IMG/VR virus record: IMGVR_UViG_3300027973_000139
Coordinates: 1-33,573 of that record
From: a virus
Strand: one strand, 5' to 3'
DNA length: 33,573 nt
This document shows positions 20,932 to 28,802 of this stretch, piece after piece. The notes beneath the pieces were generated by a model that saw nothing but the letters and a program-made list of their open reading frames with translations, had not been told where the DNA came from and ran no database searches. Every line of letters begins with the position of its first letter. The stretch's first letter is position 1. A program made the position numbers and the translations under genes.

Positions 20932-21260
20932 GAGCTTTGAGAAAACTGCGTGGCCGTGATGCGCCAGTTGAGATCGCCCGAGTCGTAGCCATCCACGCCA
21001 TCCACGCGCCAGGACTGAGCATTGATCGTCAGGATACCGCCATCAGGTGGGGCAGTGGTTAACCAAGTTTTCTTCACCGAGATCGTCAGCGTCTGCACCA
21101 GGCGAAAGCCAGACCCGTCTGCCATAGCCACCTGCGAGGCAGACCCCCGAGTGATCGCCGCTGGATAGGTAATGCCAGCCCAGCGGAAGCTGCCAGAATA
21201 GCAGGTTTCTTTGATTTTTTGCTGCAAGGCCATCGCAGCTTGAATGGCTTTGAGGCTCAT
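20928..21260 (-). CDS. Head-tail connector (stopper-like) protein, 110 aa
   Basis: The 110-residue protein has an N-terminal helix (MSLKAIQAAMALQQKIKETC) and a beta-barrel-like remainder (RLVQTLTISVKKTWLTTAPP, GGILTINAQSWRVDGVDGYD). This resembles small connector or stopper proteins that close the portal before tail joining. It overlaps both neighbours by four bases, forming a coupled trio with the 84-aa and 269-aa genes. Confidence 0.65.
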   Translation of the reverse strand: MSLKAIQAAMALQQKIKETCYSGSFRWAGITYPAAITRGSASQVAMADGSGFRLVQTLTISVKKTWLTTAPPDGGILTINAQSWRVDGVDGYDSGDLNWRITATQFSQSS

Positions 21261-21511
21261 AAGCTTTGGAGGCGGGGGCTGGTCGTCGCAGCGGCGGAAA
21301 GTTGATTGAGTGCGTAGATCAGCTGCTGGTTATTCACCACCTGATTGCTGTGGCTGAATCCATCCACTGGGTGGATCTCACCGTCACAGGATTCACGGGC
21401 CATCTGGCGCAGCTGCACGATGATTTGGCGGTCACCCTCCTCGATCACAAAGCGGCGGATGCCGTTGAGCGTTTCATCGGGGTGAGATTCTTCTTTGACG
21501 GTGGCCATCAT
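21257..21511 (-). CDS. Head-completion-region small protein, 84 aa
   Basis: The 84-residue protein (start ATG 21511, or the second ATG 21508) is acidic then helical (MATVKEESHPDETLNGIRRF, ending NNQQLIYALNQLSAAATTSP). It could be a small head-tail adaptor, but I recognise no family. It begins a new translational unit after the coat-protein terminator and has TTGACA exactly 13 bases before its start. Confidence 0.65.
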   Translation of the reverse strand: MMATVKEESHPDETLNGIRRFVIEEGDRQIIVQLRQMARESCDGEIHPVDGFSHSNQVVNNQQLIYALNQLSAAATTSPRLQSL

Positions 21512-21524
21512 ACCGTCAGAGCAG

Positions 21525-21530
21525 TGTCAA
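21525..21530 (-). promoter_or_regulatory. TTGACA element, 13 nt before the 84-aa gene
   Basis: TTGACA lies at the end of the terminator T-run and exactly 13 bases before ATG 21511, sharing the layout seen before the endolysin gene. Confidence 0.6.
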
Positions 21531-21565
21531 AAAAGAAGATGCCGCCCCAAACCAAAAGGGCGGCA
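21531..21565 (-). terminator. Intrinsic terminator after the coat protein gene
   Basis: On the minus strand the stem TGCCGCCC / GGGCGGCA (21565-21558 and 21547-21540), with a ten-base loop, is followed by TCTTCTTTTTT. It lies 41 bases after the coat stop. A strong terminator here would keep coat mRNA abundant relative to downstream connector genes. Confidence 0.9.
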
Positions 21566-21605
21566 CCTATGTTTTCAACAAACCTGAAGACACTCAGGAG
21601 AGAGA

Positions 21606-22772
21606 TTAACCGAGCAGCGTGGCGATGAACTCAGGCTTCCAGCATTTGACGCCGTAGAATGCCATGAGCTTGATCTGGTTCATGCCGTAGCCTTTGTAGA
21701 GGCGGGCAGAGAAGGACAGGCCAGTCTTTTCATCGACCAGCACCGCGATCTCCTCACCGACGTCACCGCCGGGTGGCTGTGCGGGTGGGCGCATGGCAAG
21801 CTCGATGGCGGACTTGTGGAAGCCCACGTTGGCCGTGTAGCTGTTGCCCACCGTGATCGCCGCATTGTCAGCCGCAGCGATGCGCAGACCAGGGTAGTTG
21901 ATCACGATGTCACCGGAGGTGGCGGTGCTGCCAGTCTTCACCACGTATTTGTTCGTGGTGTCGGAGGCGTGAGTGATGATGTCACCAGCTTTGATGCCGG
22001 TGCTGTTCACCGTGCCGGTATCAAAGGTCAGAGAGGTCTGGCCGATGGCCTCAGCACCATTGATCAAGTAGCCAGTGCCAGCACCCTTGGTGTGGCTCTG
22101 CACACCTGCAGAGGTGCGGATGCTGAAGCCGGAGACGTTCAGCAATTCACCACGGCGGAGCATAGCGTCACCACCAGCTTCATTGACCTTGGTCAATTGG
22201 CTGAGGTTGCGCAGATTGGTGCCAGCGACGCTGTTGATGATGAGTGAGAGCTCACCGTCATCAAGGGTGCAGCCGTTGTCCTCAAGGATCTGGCGGAGCT
22301 CATTGATGGAATTGAAGTTGCTGCCAAACGGCGTGGTGCCAGCGGTGCCAGTGGCGCGGGATGCACCCTGATAGGCGGCAGTGCCGATGGAGCTTTCCAT
22401 CTGGTTGATCATCTTGCGGATGCCTTGCTTGTAGAGCTGCTGGAGGGCAAGCTCAGCACCGACGGTGGCGGCCAGCTGGGCGAACTGCTCACCTTTGAGC
22501 GGGATGCTCACGCCTGCATACAGACTCAGAGAGAGCGTGTCAGCGATGGTGGTGATGTCAGCCGCGTCAGGAGGCGTCATGGCTGGAGTGTAGCTCGTTT
22601 CAAGCGTTGGCTCTGTGGTGCGCAGGGATGTGACGGTGCCGCCAGCAGAGACGCCTTCAGAGCCGCCGTTGACGATGACGCCCTGGGCGAAGCCACTCGG
22701 CTCGCGTGCGACGATGTCGCGGGCTGCATAAAGGATTTCAGTGAGACCTGTGAGGGAGATGTCGTTAGCCAT
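21606..22772 (-). CDS. Major capsid protein (P22 coat-like HK97 fold)
   Basis: The 388-residue protein starts MANDISLTGLTEILYAARDI. Segments that point to a coat protein are the early helix region, a long spine-like helix (QFAQLAATVGAELALQQLYK), an insertion-like beta region (GIKAGDIITHASDTTNKYVV) and the end (SFSARLYKGYGMNQIKLMAF, then YGVKCWKPEFIATLLG). VGFHKSAIELAMRPPAQPPG resembles the P22-type coat pattern in which a His-Lys-Ser helix precedes a Pro-rich turn. It follows protease and portal and is followed by a terminator, as expected for an abundant product. Confidence 0.85.
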   Translation of the reverse strand: MANDISLTGLTEILYAARDIVAREPSGFAQGVIVNGGSEGVSAGGTVTSLRTTEPTLETSYTPAMTPPDAADITTIADTLSLSLYAGVSIPLKGEQFAQLAATVGAELALQQLYKQGIRKMINQMESSIGTAAYQGASRATGTAGTTPFGSNFNSINELRQILEDNGCTLDDGELSLIINSVAGTNLRNLSQLTKVNEAGGDAMLRRGELLNVSGFSIRTSAGVQSHTKGAGTGYLINGAEAIGQTSLTFDTGTVNSTGIKAGDIITHASDTTNKYVVKTGSTATSGDIVINYPGLRIAAADNAAITVGNSYTANVGFHKSAIELAMRPPAQPPGGDVGEEIAVLVDEKTGLSFSARLYKGYGMNQIKLMAFYGVKCWKPEFIATLLG

Positions 22773-22816
22773 AATAGTAGTTTTCTAGAGGAGTGTGGGG
22801 TGTTGCTGTTTGAGGA

Positions 22817-23839
22817 TTAGTCGTTGGAAAGTTTTCCATTCGTGGCCATGAAGGCATTGCGCTCAGCATGGGAGAGTGCGTTGAAGGCCTTGCGGCTCAT
22901 GGTGGGAGCCTCAGGAGCTGGAGCACCAGCAGTGACTGGAGCACCGGCACCAGCAGCACCAGCGGCACCGTTCTTGATGAGGGCGGTGAGATTGGTCACT
23001 TCAGTTTTCAGGCTGGCAGTGGCTTCATCGACGAGCTTCTGGAAATGGGCCTTGGTTTCAGGGTCTTCGACATTCAGCTCCATTTTCGGTGGAGTCGGCT
23101 TGTGGGCCGCGATGGCGGCACAGAGTTGGTCTTCGGTCTCGTCGCCGTTGAGCGAGAGGCCGACGAGGGAGGCGAGGGCAAGGAGGGCTTTCATGTTTTT
23201 AGGAGAGTGAGCGGTGGGCTTCGCGTTTGTTGGCATGTCAAACAAAGCCACAGGCAGCATCGTGAAATTCTTCATCCAGTTCGGCTGAAAGGCCTTGGCC
23301 TGCACACCAGGCGTGACCTCATCCGCAAAGCCTGCATCCACGGCCTCCTGACCAAAGAACCACGTGCCGATCTCAGCCTTCATCAGGTCGCGGATGGTCG
23401 TCTCATCTTTGCCCGTGCGGGCCATGTAGATTTCAATGATGCGATCCTCAAACTGCTTCATCACAGCGGCCGCAGCCGCCACGTCATCAGGATTCCCCAC
23501 CACACCACCGGAGACGCGGTGAATCATCACGCGGCCATTTTCAGCGATGGTGATTTTATCAGCTGCCAGCATGATCACGCTAGCCATGCTGGCAGCGGTG
23601 CCGGTGACATTGGACGTGACCGGCACGCCCAAAGCCTTGATCGCATCATAGATGGTCAGGCCGTCATCGACTGAACCACCAGGGCTGTCGATGTTGAGGG
23701 TCAGACTCGTCAGGCCCGTGGTCAGGCGTAGCTGATTCACAAAATCTTTGGCACTAATGCCGAAATATCCGATCTCGTCAAAAATATCAATGACAGCGGA
23801 ACCTGCGGCGGAGTTGGTAATGTTGAACCATTTGGACAT
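22817..23839 (-). CDS. ClpP/S49-type head protease with C-terminal scaffold region
   Basis: The 340-residue protein has an N-terminal ClpP-like serine protease (about 1-180). DSPGGSV (51-57) is the oxyanion region, Ser84 the nucleophile (GTAASMASVIMLAA), His107 (MIHRVSG) the base, and an Asp near 151-173 completes the triad. The C-terminal part (about 215-340, MKALLALASLVGLSLNGDET onward) is Ala/Gly/Pro-rich and helical like a lambda Nu3-type scaffold. ATG 23194 could give it a separate 125-residue product. The protease probably trims scaffold and portal during head maturation. A perfect hairpin covers the start codon, and TTGACA lies 13 bases before it. Confidence 0.85.
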   Translation of the reverse strand: MSKWFNITNSAAGSAVIDIFDEIGYFGISAKDFVNQLRLTTGLTSLTLNIDSPGGSVDDGLTIYDAIKALGVPVTSNVTGTAASMASVIMLAADKITIAENGRVMIHRVSGGVVGNPDDVAAAAAVMKQFEDRIIEIYMARTGKDETTIRDLMKAEIGTWFFGQEAVDAGFADEVTPGVQAKAFQPNWMKNFTMLPVALFDMPTNAKPTAHSPKNMKALLALASLVGLSLNGDETEDQLCAAIAAHKPTPPKMELNVEDPETKAHFQKLVDEATASLKTEVTNLTALIKNGAAGAAGAGAPVTAGAPAPEAPTMSRKAFNALSHAERNAFMATNGKLSND

Positions 23840-23856
23840 GCCGGAGACGGCATGTC
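23835..23856 (-). promoter_or_regulatory. Hairpin over the protease start codon
   Basis: GACATGCCG-TCTC-CGGCATGTC is a perfect 9-bp stem with a four-base loop. The ATG start (23839-23837) lies within the right arm and part of the TTGACA element within the left arm. In mRNA it would hide the start codon unless opened by ribosomes finishing the portal gene five bases upstream, giving coupled translation. Confidence 0.65.
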
Positions 23857-23858
23857 AA
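23853..23858 (-). promoter_or_regulatory. TTGACA element, 13 nt before the protease gene
   Basis: TTGACA follows the portal stop (TGA-TT-TTGACA) and is exactly 13 bases from ATG 23839. Confidence 0.6.
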
Positions 23859-23860
23859 AA

Positions 23861-25477
23861 TCAAGCCTGTGATCTCGGTGGATCGATCTGCTCCAGATCG
23901 GCGGCGATGGACTCTGGGGCCAGTGTCGATGCCAGACCACTCATGGCCTGCAGCTGCATCGGATCGATGGCTAGCAAGGTGGCGATGCTGGCAGGCACCG
24001 TGATCTGATCCATCGGCAGGCCGGTGGCGATGCTGATGGCAAATTTCACATCGTCGATCTTCTCGGTGATGCGCGCTTTGCGGACCTCCACACCACTGCC
24101 GCCAGTGCGCGCTTCGATGTAGTCTTCCATGGTGCCCGCATTGGCGCGCAGCCGCTCCATGTCGGCCGTATGGTTTCGGCCGAGATCCACCGACGGATCG
24201 GGATCGGTGACAAAGTCGATCTCTGACCAATCTTCCACCGTGGCAAACGCAGCCAGTGCGCCACCAGGCATCATGGCATCAGCGATGACCCATTCCCAAG
24301 TCCATTGAAGGAACGGGTAGAGCATGGCGCGCATGTTCTCATGAGCGCGGCGGACTTTTTGAATCACCCCACGGAAGGCCGTGCCACCGAGGGAACCCAT
24401 GCCAAAGATCCACTCGACAGGATAACCCAGACCAAAGACAAAGGGATGCGTCAGCTCCTCCAAGATCTGCTTGAACGGGATCGCCTCGCCGCCTTGGAAA
24501 AATGACATTGTCTCGCCATCAGCCAGCGGAATCATCACGGCACCTTCGGCGATCTCGACAAAGCGTTTGCCAGTATCCACCGAGGGGTTCCCCTCACGCT
24601 CAGCGGCCATCACGGCCTGCATGGCGTTGGGTGCTTTACCGTCACGCGTGGTGGTGGCACCAAGCAGAGCCGAGCGGATCTTGGCCGAGTGCTTGCGGAT
24701 CGCTTTGAGATCCAGCACATCGAGCAGATCCTCATTGGACCGGAAGATGAACGGCGTGCCGTGGTATTGATTGAAGCGGATGCTTTCTTTCAGGTGAAAG
24801 ACATTGCTGGCAGCTAGATCGATCGTTTTTGGGATGCCGCTGTTGATGTTGTCGCCGGTGATCACCCGCAGCGTGATCAGCTGGTCCAGAGCATTGTATT
24901 GCAGACCCTCGATCCAGCGGGAATCTTTCTGCTCATTGCGTGTCAGGCCCATCGAGGTCATCTGATCACGCAGGAGCGTTTGCAGCTGCAGGCGGCGTTT
25001 GGCTTTGTCAGCCAGTGACCACTGCATCGATGCCGGTGAGGTGTCGCTGACCTTCTGCACAAAGGCCTCGCCATCGCCAATGATGGCCGACAGCCAGCGT
25101 GCCTGCAGTTCGTAAAAGGTCCCTTCCTTGCGAAGGTCTACCGCCCTTGAGTCTGCCCACGCTTTGTAGTAACGCGTGGCCGCAGCTTTGAACTCAGGAT
25201 TGCTGGAAATGCTCTTCAGGCCGATGCCCTTACCGATGGCTTCTTTCGGCAGGGCCTGAGTGCAGTAACCCAGCACCGGAATCTTCTCCTGGAGAAAACG
25301 GGAGATCTGGACCTGATCACGCGACTTCGACAGCTGCTCAAGCTGCTTTGAGCTCCACGGCTGGTAAGTCGGCAGACTGCGATAGCTGCCCTTGCTCGTA
25401 GGCAAGGCAGCATTGGTGATCGGTGTCATCAATGACACCGACTTCGGTGATTTGCGTGTTGGTTTTTTCGTAAACAT
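23861..25477 (-). CDS. Portal protein, lambda B-like family
   Basis: The 538-residue protein begins MFTKKPTRKSPKSVSLMTPI and carries lambda-family portal features: ALPKEAIGKGIGLKSISSNP, then LSAIIGDGEAFVQ, the wing-to-stem region (VFHLKESIRFNQYHGTPFIF), and the long helix LLDVLDLKAIRKHSAKIRSA followed by LLGATTTRDG. FGLGYPVEWIFGMGSLGGTA is another typical segment. It forms the dodecameric portal through which the terminase packages DNA. Its position after TerL and the small joining gene matches lambda A-W-B-C order. Confidence 0.9.
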   Translation of the reverse strand: MFTKKPTRKSPKSVSLMTPITNAALPTSKGSYRSLPTYQPWSSKQLEQLSKSRDQVQISRFLQEKIPVLGYCTQALPKEAIGKGIGLKSISSNPEFKAAATRYYKAWADSRAVDLRKEGTFYELQARWLSAIIGDGEAFVQKVSDTSPASMQWSLADKAKRRLQLQTLLRDQMTSMGLTRNEQKDSRWIEGLQYNALDQLITLRVITGDNINSGIPKTIDLAASNVFHLKESIRFNQYHGTPFIFRSNEDLLDVLDLKAIRKHSAKIRSALLGATTTRDGKAPNAMQAVMAAEREGNPSVDTGKRFVEIAEGAVMIPLADGETMSFFQGGEAIPFKQILEELTHPFVFGLGYPVEWIFGMGSLGGTAFRGVIQKVRRAHENMRAMLYPFLQWTWEWVIADAMMPGGALAAFATVEDWSEIDFVTDPDPSVDLGRNHTADMERLRANAGTMEDYIEARTGGSGVEVRKARITEKIDDVKFAISIATGLPMDQITVPASIATLLAIDPMQLQAMSGLASTLAPESIAADLEQIDPPRSQA

Positions 25478-25485
25478 TGGAAGGT

Positions 25486-25815
25486 CTAACCAAGGATGTT
25501 AAAGGCACCACCAGGGCGGAAACCAAACGGCTTGGCAAATTGGGAAGCCACACTGCCAGCAATCGTGGCCTCGACTTCTTCGATGGCTTTTCTCAGAGCG
25601 TTCCGCCGTTCCTCAGGATTCGATGCGCGGAACTGGGCCGCGTGTGAGCTGCCCACATAAGACAGATTGGTCACCTCAGCCCCAGAGCGGTCATCAGCCT
25701 CAGCCAGATACTGGTCACTAAGCCATAACTTTTGACTCTCCGCACTCGCAGGATAAAGCATCCTCGCGTGGAAAAGGTAGTCACTGGTAAGATCAGAAAT
25801 GGAGACGGCAGCCAT
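25486..25815 (-). CDS. Small head-joining protein, gpW-like by position
   Basis: The 109-residue protein begins MAAVSISDLTSDYLFHARML and is helical and charged (NPEERRNALRKAIEEVEATI). It lies between TerL and portal, the exact place of lambda W, which completes the head and provides the tail attachment site. The sequence is longer than W (68 aa) and I see no W signature, so the call rests on order. TTGACA lies 13 bases before ATG 25815. Confidence 0.6.
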   Translation of the reverse strand: MAAVSISDLTSDYLFHARMLYPASAESQKLWLSDQYLAEADDRSGAEVTNLSYVGSSHAAQFRASNPEERRNALRKAIEEVEATIAGSVASQFAKPFGFRPGGAFNILG

Positions 25816-25828
25816 CGTGGTGGCCGGG

Positions 25829-25834
25829 TGTCAA
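25829..25834 (-). promoter_or_regulatory. TTGACA element, 13 nt before the gpW-position gene
   Basis: TTGACA follows the terminase stop after four bases and is exactly 13 bases before ATG 25815. Confidence 0.6.
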
Positions 25835-25838
25835 TACC

Positions 25839-27629
25839 TCACATGAAGCCAGGCACGGTGCGTGCAATCCATAAGCCCATGAGGGCGAGCTTTGAGCAGT
25901 CGCCGTAATGGTCAGCAGGGACTTTTTTCCAGAGGTTCGTGCTCTTGTCTTTCATCTGCCCTGCATGGCCAAGGATGACATCGGCATCGGCATCACTCGG
26001 CAGGTGGAAGCCAGGCGTGGTGTGGCGTGAGATGCGCGCACCGTAGAGCTCGTCCTTGGCCTGCGTGTCAGAATACGTGTAGAGTTTCAAGTTAGGCCGA
26101 GAGGCTGCACGAGTCTCATTGATGGCTCCGTGCTTGGCGTCGGAACCTTTGGTGGGCCAATAGAACCCACCGGATGCCTGACAAATATCATACTGGGTTT
26201 CCGTCAAATAACCTGAGTCGATGTAACCGACTTGTGGCACGATCTTTTCCCCGGTGCCTGGCACAGTGTAAAGCCGATGCCGCAGGAACTCAGCCGAGAT
26301 TAATTCACGAGAAGAAAGCAGCGTGCCCCAGTCGATGACAAACAGACCGCCGTTTGCATCCACCGCCGTGACTTCCCAATGCGTGAGACGTTCACCAGGG
26401 TCAGCCGTTATCATGAGCAGCCGCGGCTTGAACGGCAAAGCCCCGCGCCCGTAGTCACGGCTGATGCATTGCTTTACCGTTTCCTCTTTCACATTGTAGG
26501 CCAGATCACTCCAGCAGTTCGCCAGCCATGAGTTCGCGTGATTTTGATGATTGGCAAACAGGTCACTGGGCTTGATGCGATTCCATGCAATGTCGCCAAA
26601 GGTCAGGGCCGGTGAATAAAAGCTGGGCAGGCGGAAGGATCGGTTGCGATCACTCGCGCCGGGATTCAGGTCCATCTTCTCCACATCATCCAGCATCCCC
26701 AGGCGGCAGTCCTCAGGGATCGGGAACGCACAGGCCGGACAAATGAAGCGGATGGACTCACGCACCTTCTGCTCGATCCACAGCCCACGGGAATCCTTGG
26801 CCTCAGGAGACCACACCAGCGACCGATAATCTGGCCCGACCTTTTCATAGCCAGGATGACGATCGTCATGAGTTTTGTCAGGCCAATCCTCAAACGGGAA
26901 ACGATGCTGGCAGTGCGGGCAGCTCACTAGGAAGTGCGTCTGCGACCCCGCCTCATACCGAGTCCAAAACGGATGGGTGATAATGTTCGGTGAGCTCGAC
27001 TTGTAGCGGAAGGCATCGGCACCAAAGCTTTTCGCACGTTCATCGGCCAGATCCATCGGGTGGGCCTCGGGGCTGTCTTCATTGCTGTGATGCTCAAACT
27101 TGCAGCACTCGTCCTGAAAGATGTCCTGCTCAGAAGTCGAGGCCAGATTGGCGGGTGAATTCGTCCCCGTGAGGCGGATCGCACCGCCCAGCATGTCCAT
27201 TTCCATGTCCGTGAAATGGTCTTTGTTTGCGGGTTTCCTCTCCGCCAAGATCGGATTTCCATTGATCAGCGGCTGCAGTTTTTTTCTGCTCACCGCCTTC
27301 TGGGCCGTGTCCTTAGTCGGGAACACGATCAGCTTGGGTGAAGGCACGTGCACCATCCGATAGACCAGCATCATCAGCAGGCCAAAAGTTTTGAAGACCT
27401 GCGTGGCCGAGCAAGTCGTCACATCCGTGATCCCCAGCGATGGGTTCGCGCATTCGAGGATATGTTTCGCAAAGCCCTGATGCTGCAATGAAAACGGTGA
27501 CGACGATCCATGCACCCGCGCCGGTGACATCGAGCGCGGGATCGAAATGTTTTTCGTCAAAAAGTCCACCACCTCAGGCCGCTGATCGATGAGGAACTGC
27601 CTCAAGAAATGTTCACGCCGCGCACTCAT
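25839..27629 (-). CDS. terL: Terminase large subunit, GpA family
   Basis: The start is ATG 27629 (MSARREHFLRQFLIDQRPEV), giving 596 residues, because it overlaps the upstream stop as ATGA; the longer frame lies in the TerS gene. A deviant ATP-binding motif (CSATQVFKTF) is followed by the Walker B-like FQDECC. A zinc-binding pair (SCPHCQHRF, then CPACAFPIPE) and nuclease-type acidic motifs follow (ITADPGERLTHWEV, YIDSGYLTETQ). This set is typical of lambda GpA-type terminases. It cuts and pumps DNA into the head. It follows the TerS candidate and precedes the portal block. Confidence 0.9.
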   Translation of the reverse strand: MSARREHFLRQFLIDQRPEVVDFLTKNISIPRSMSPARVHGSSSPFSLQHQGFAKHILECANPSLGITDVTTCSATQVFKTFGLLMMLVYRMVHVPSPKLIVFPTKDTAQKAVSRKKLQPLINGNPILAERKPANKDHFTDMEMDMLGGAIRLTGTNSPANLASTSEQDIFQDECCKFEHHSNEDSPEAHPMDLADERAKSFGADAFRYKSSSPNIITHPFWTRYEAGSQTHFLVSCPHCQHRFPFEDWPDKTHDDRHPGYEKVGPDYRSLVWSPEAKDSRGLWIEQKVRESIRFICPACAFPIPEDCRLGMLDDVEKMDLNPGASDRNRSFRLPSFYSPALTFGDIAWNRIKPSDLFANHQNHANSWLANCWSDLAYNVKEETVKQCISRDYGRGALPFKPRLLMITADPGERLTHWEVTAVDANGGLFVIDWGTLLSSRELISAEFLRHRLYTVPGTGEKIVPQVGYIDSGYLTETQYDICQASGGFYWPTKGSDAKHGAINETRAASRPNLKLYTYSDTQAKDELYGARISRHTTPGFHLPSDADADVILGHAGQMKDKSTNLWKKVPADHYGDCSKLALMGLWIARTVPGFM

Positions 27630-28309
27630 GCCGCTAATTCTGGAAGCTCCCCATTCAAGATGAACCGTTGCACCACCGGGTTGATTCGTTTCTGAATCCA
27701 CTCTTCAAACAGATTTCGCACCCTCCCCGGATTCGTCGGATCGATCTGCGCCGCCAAGTCTGGCACCAATGACTTCCAAAGATCCGCCAGCCTCCGCGCA
27801 TCCTGGCAGAGTGCTTCATATTCCGAAACCGGCAGCAGCCGCTTGTTTTCAATATCCGCCTGCACCCGCTTCGCCCTGGCCACATGATACGACGCCAGGC
27901 ACTGGCACGCGATCCGCGCAAAGCCAGCCGCCGTGATGCTATCTGAGCGCGCCAGCCTTTCCGCCGCCGAGGAATTCTCCGTAAACATCTGCCACGCCAC
28001 CACCTCCGCATGCTCCTCCGGCGTCCTTTCTTCGATCGGCTTCCCGTAGCCCGGCGGCTTCGGTGCCTGATCTTCACCCTCCTCCACACCAGGCGGCGAT
28101 TCCTTCAGCCTTTTCGTCAGTGCCAAAATCTGCACCACCCCCGGAGTCTCCTTCGGGCTGTGAACCTTCCGCCCCTGAGTCGCCAGCCACGCGATCCACT
28201 TCGGGTTGTTCTTCTTGCAGTGGTCCTGTGCCGTGCGCTTTGTCGCACAATGCGGCAGCACCTCACGCCAGTAAGCCGTGATGAGATCTGCGTTTCTATG
28301 CTCAGACAT
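27626..28309 (-). CDS. Terminase small subunit candidate
   Basis: The protein from ATG 28309 (MSEHRNADLITAYWREVLPH) has 227 residues; ATG 28333 (MRKGAIRAM) is an alternative. The N-terminal region (TKRTAQDHCKKNNPKWIAWL) resembles a small DNA-binding unit. The rest is helical, with two helix pairs (LARSDSITAAGFARIACQCL, EYEALCQDARRLADLWKSLV) and a coupled stop into terL. Position and size fit a TerS, but no family motif is clear. The large upstream non-coding region could contain its binding site. Confidence 0.7.
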   Translation of the reverse strand: MSEHRNADLITAYWREVLPHCATKRTAQDHCKKNNPKWIAWLATQGRKVHSPKETPGVVQILALTKRLKESPPGVEEGEDQAPKPPGYGKPIEERTPEEHAEVVAWQMFTENSSAAERLARSDSITAAGFARIACQCLASYHVARAKRVQADIENKRLLPVSEYEALCQDARRLADLWKSLVPDLAAQIDPTNPGRVRNLFEEWIQKRINPVVQRFILNGELPELAA

Positions 28310-28325
28310 TGCGCGAATTGCCCCT

Positions 28326-28340
28326 TTGCGCATCTCGCAA
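28326..28340. promoter_or_regulatory. TTGCG-N5-CGCAA palindrome before the packaging operon
   Basis: A perfect 5-bp inverted repeat around five bases lies just upstream of the TerS start, with further GCGC and TTGCG copies over the next 60 bases. The half-site resembles the TTGC/GCAA arms of the O1/O2 operators but with wider spacing. A TTGACA (28341-28346) is adjacent. It could be a late-operon control site. Confidence 0.4.
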
Positions 28341-28470
28341 TGTCAAAACGCAAACCCTGCGCGGAATCATTGCGCATTCACCATAGCGCACCCACTCCCA
28401 AACACGCAAGAAGACATTAAACCTGCGGGGAGGGTGGGCTGTAAAAAAAGATTCCTTACCCGCCCCCACC

Positions 28471-28751
28471 ATGACGGGGGTGACGGGCCGTGACGGCACC
28501 GAGAAACGCCAGCCGTCACTGTGGAACAATATGTGGAACCGTTCCCTTTTTAGTTGGTGACGGCAGTGACGGAAGATTTGAATCAGATTAACTCAAAATA
28601 TAGAGAGTATAGAAAGAGACAGATTCGCGGCTTGATACGCGGGGATGCCGGAAGTTTTACCGTCACGCCGTCACGCCTAACGTTCCACGCTTATTCTTTG
28701 GGCGTTCCACTGTGACGGCATGACGTTTCAAAAGGCGTAACGAGCCGTCAC
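28471..28751. other. Probable replication origin with GTGACGG iterons
   Basis: The 490-bp stretch between the helicase and TerS genes has no gene. It contains exact GTGACGG at 28480, 28490, 28557, 28566 and 28712 and CCGTCAC at 28513, 28660, 28668 and 28745, with near copies at 28471 and 28720. GTGGAAC at 28521 and 28533 is mirrored by GTTCCAC at 28682 and 28704. Together CCGTCACTGTGGAAC (28513-28527) and GTTCCACTGTGACGG (28704-28718) form a 14/15 inverted repeat. It encloses an AT-rich stretch at about 28573-28620. Iterons plus an easily melted centre next to primase and helicase genes suggest the origin. A multi-site regulatory region is the main alternative. Confidence 0.65.
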
Positions 28752-28802
28752 ACAAGCCGATTTTCTGAGCCCGAGTAACGGGCGATCAAAGGGGCGCAGC
28801 CC

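Noticed and set aside
6305-25834. TTGACA elements as ordinary -35 promoter boxes for the next gene
   Set aside because: The start codon is only 13 bases downstream, leaving no room for a -10 box and start point before the gene, and no TATAAT-like sequence follows at 16-18 bases in the cases checked.
26927-27262. Minus-strand alternative frame within the terminase gene
   Set aside because: It is Arg/Ser/Trp-rich, lies fully inside the terminase frame and shows no domain; it is a shadow frame.
28463-28480. CCCCC/GGGGG hairpin as a terminator at the edge of the origin region
   Set aside because: The stem is only five bases with an eight-base loop, and the T-run on the minus strand is about 15 bases away, too far for an intrinsic terminator.
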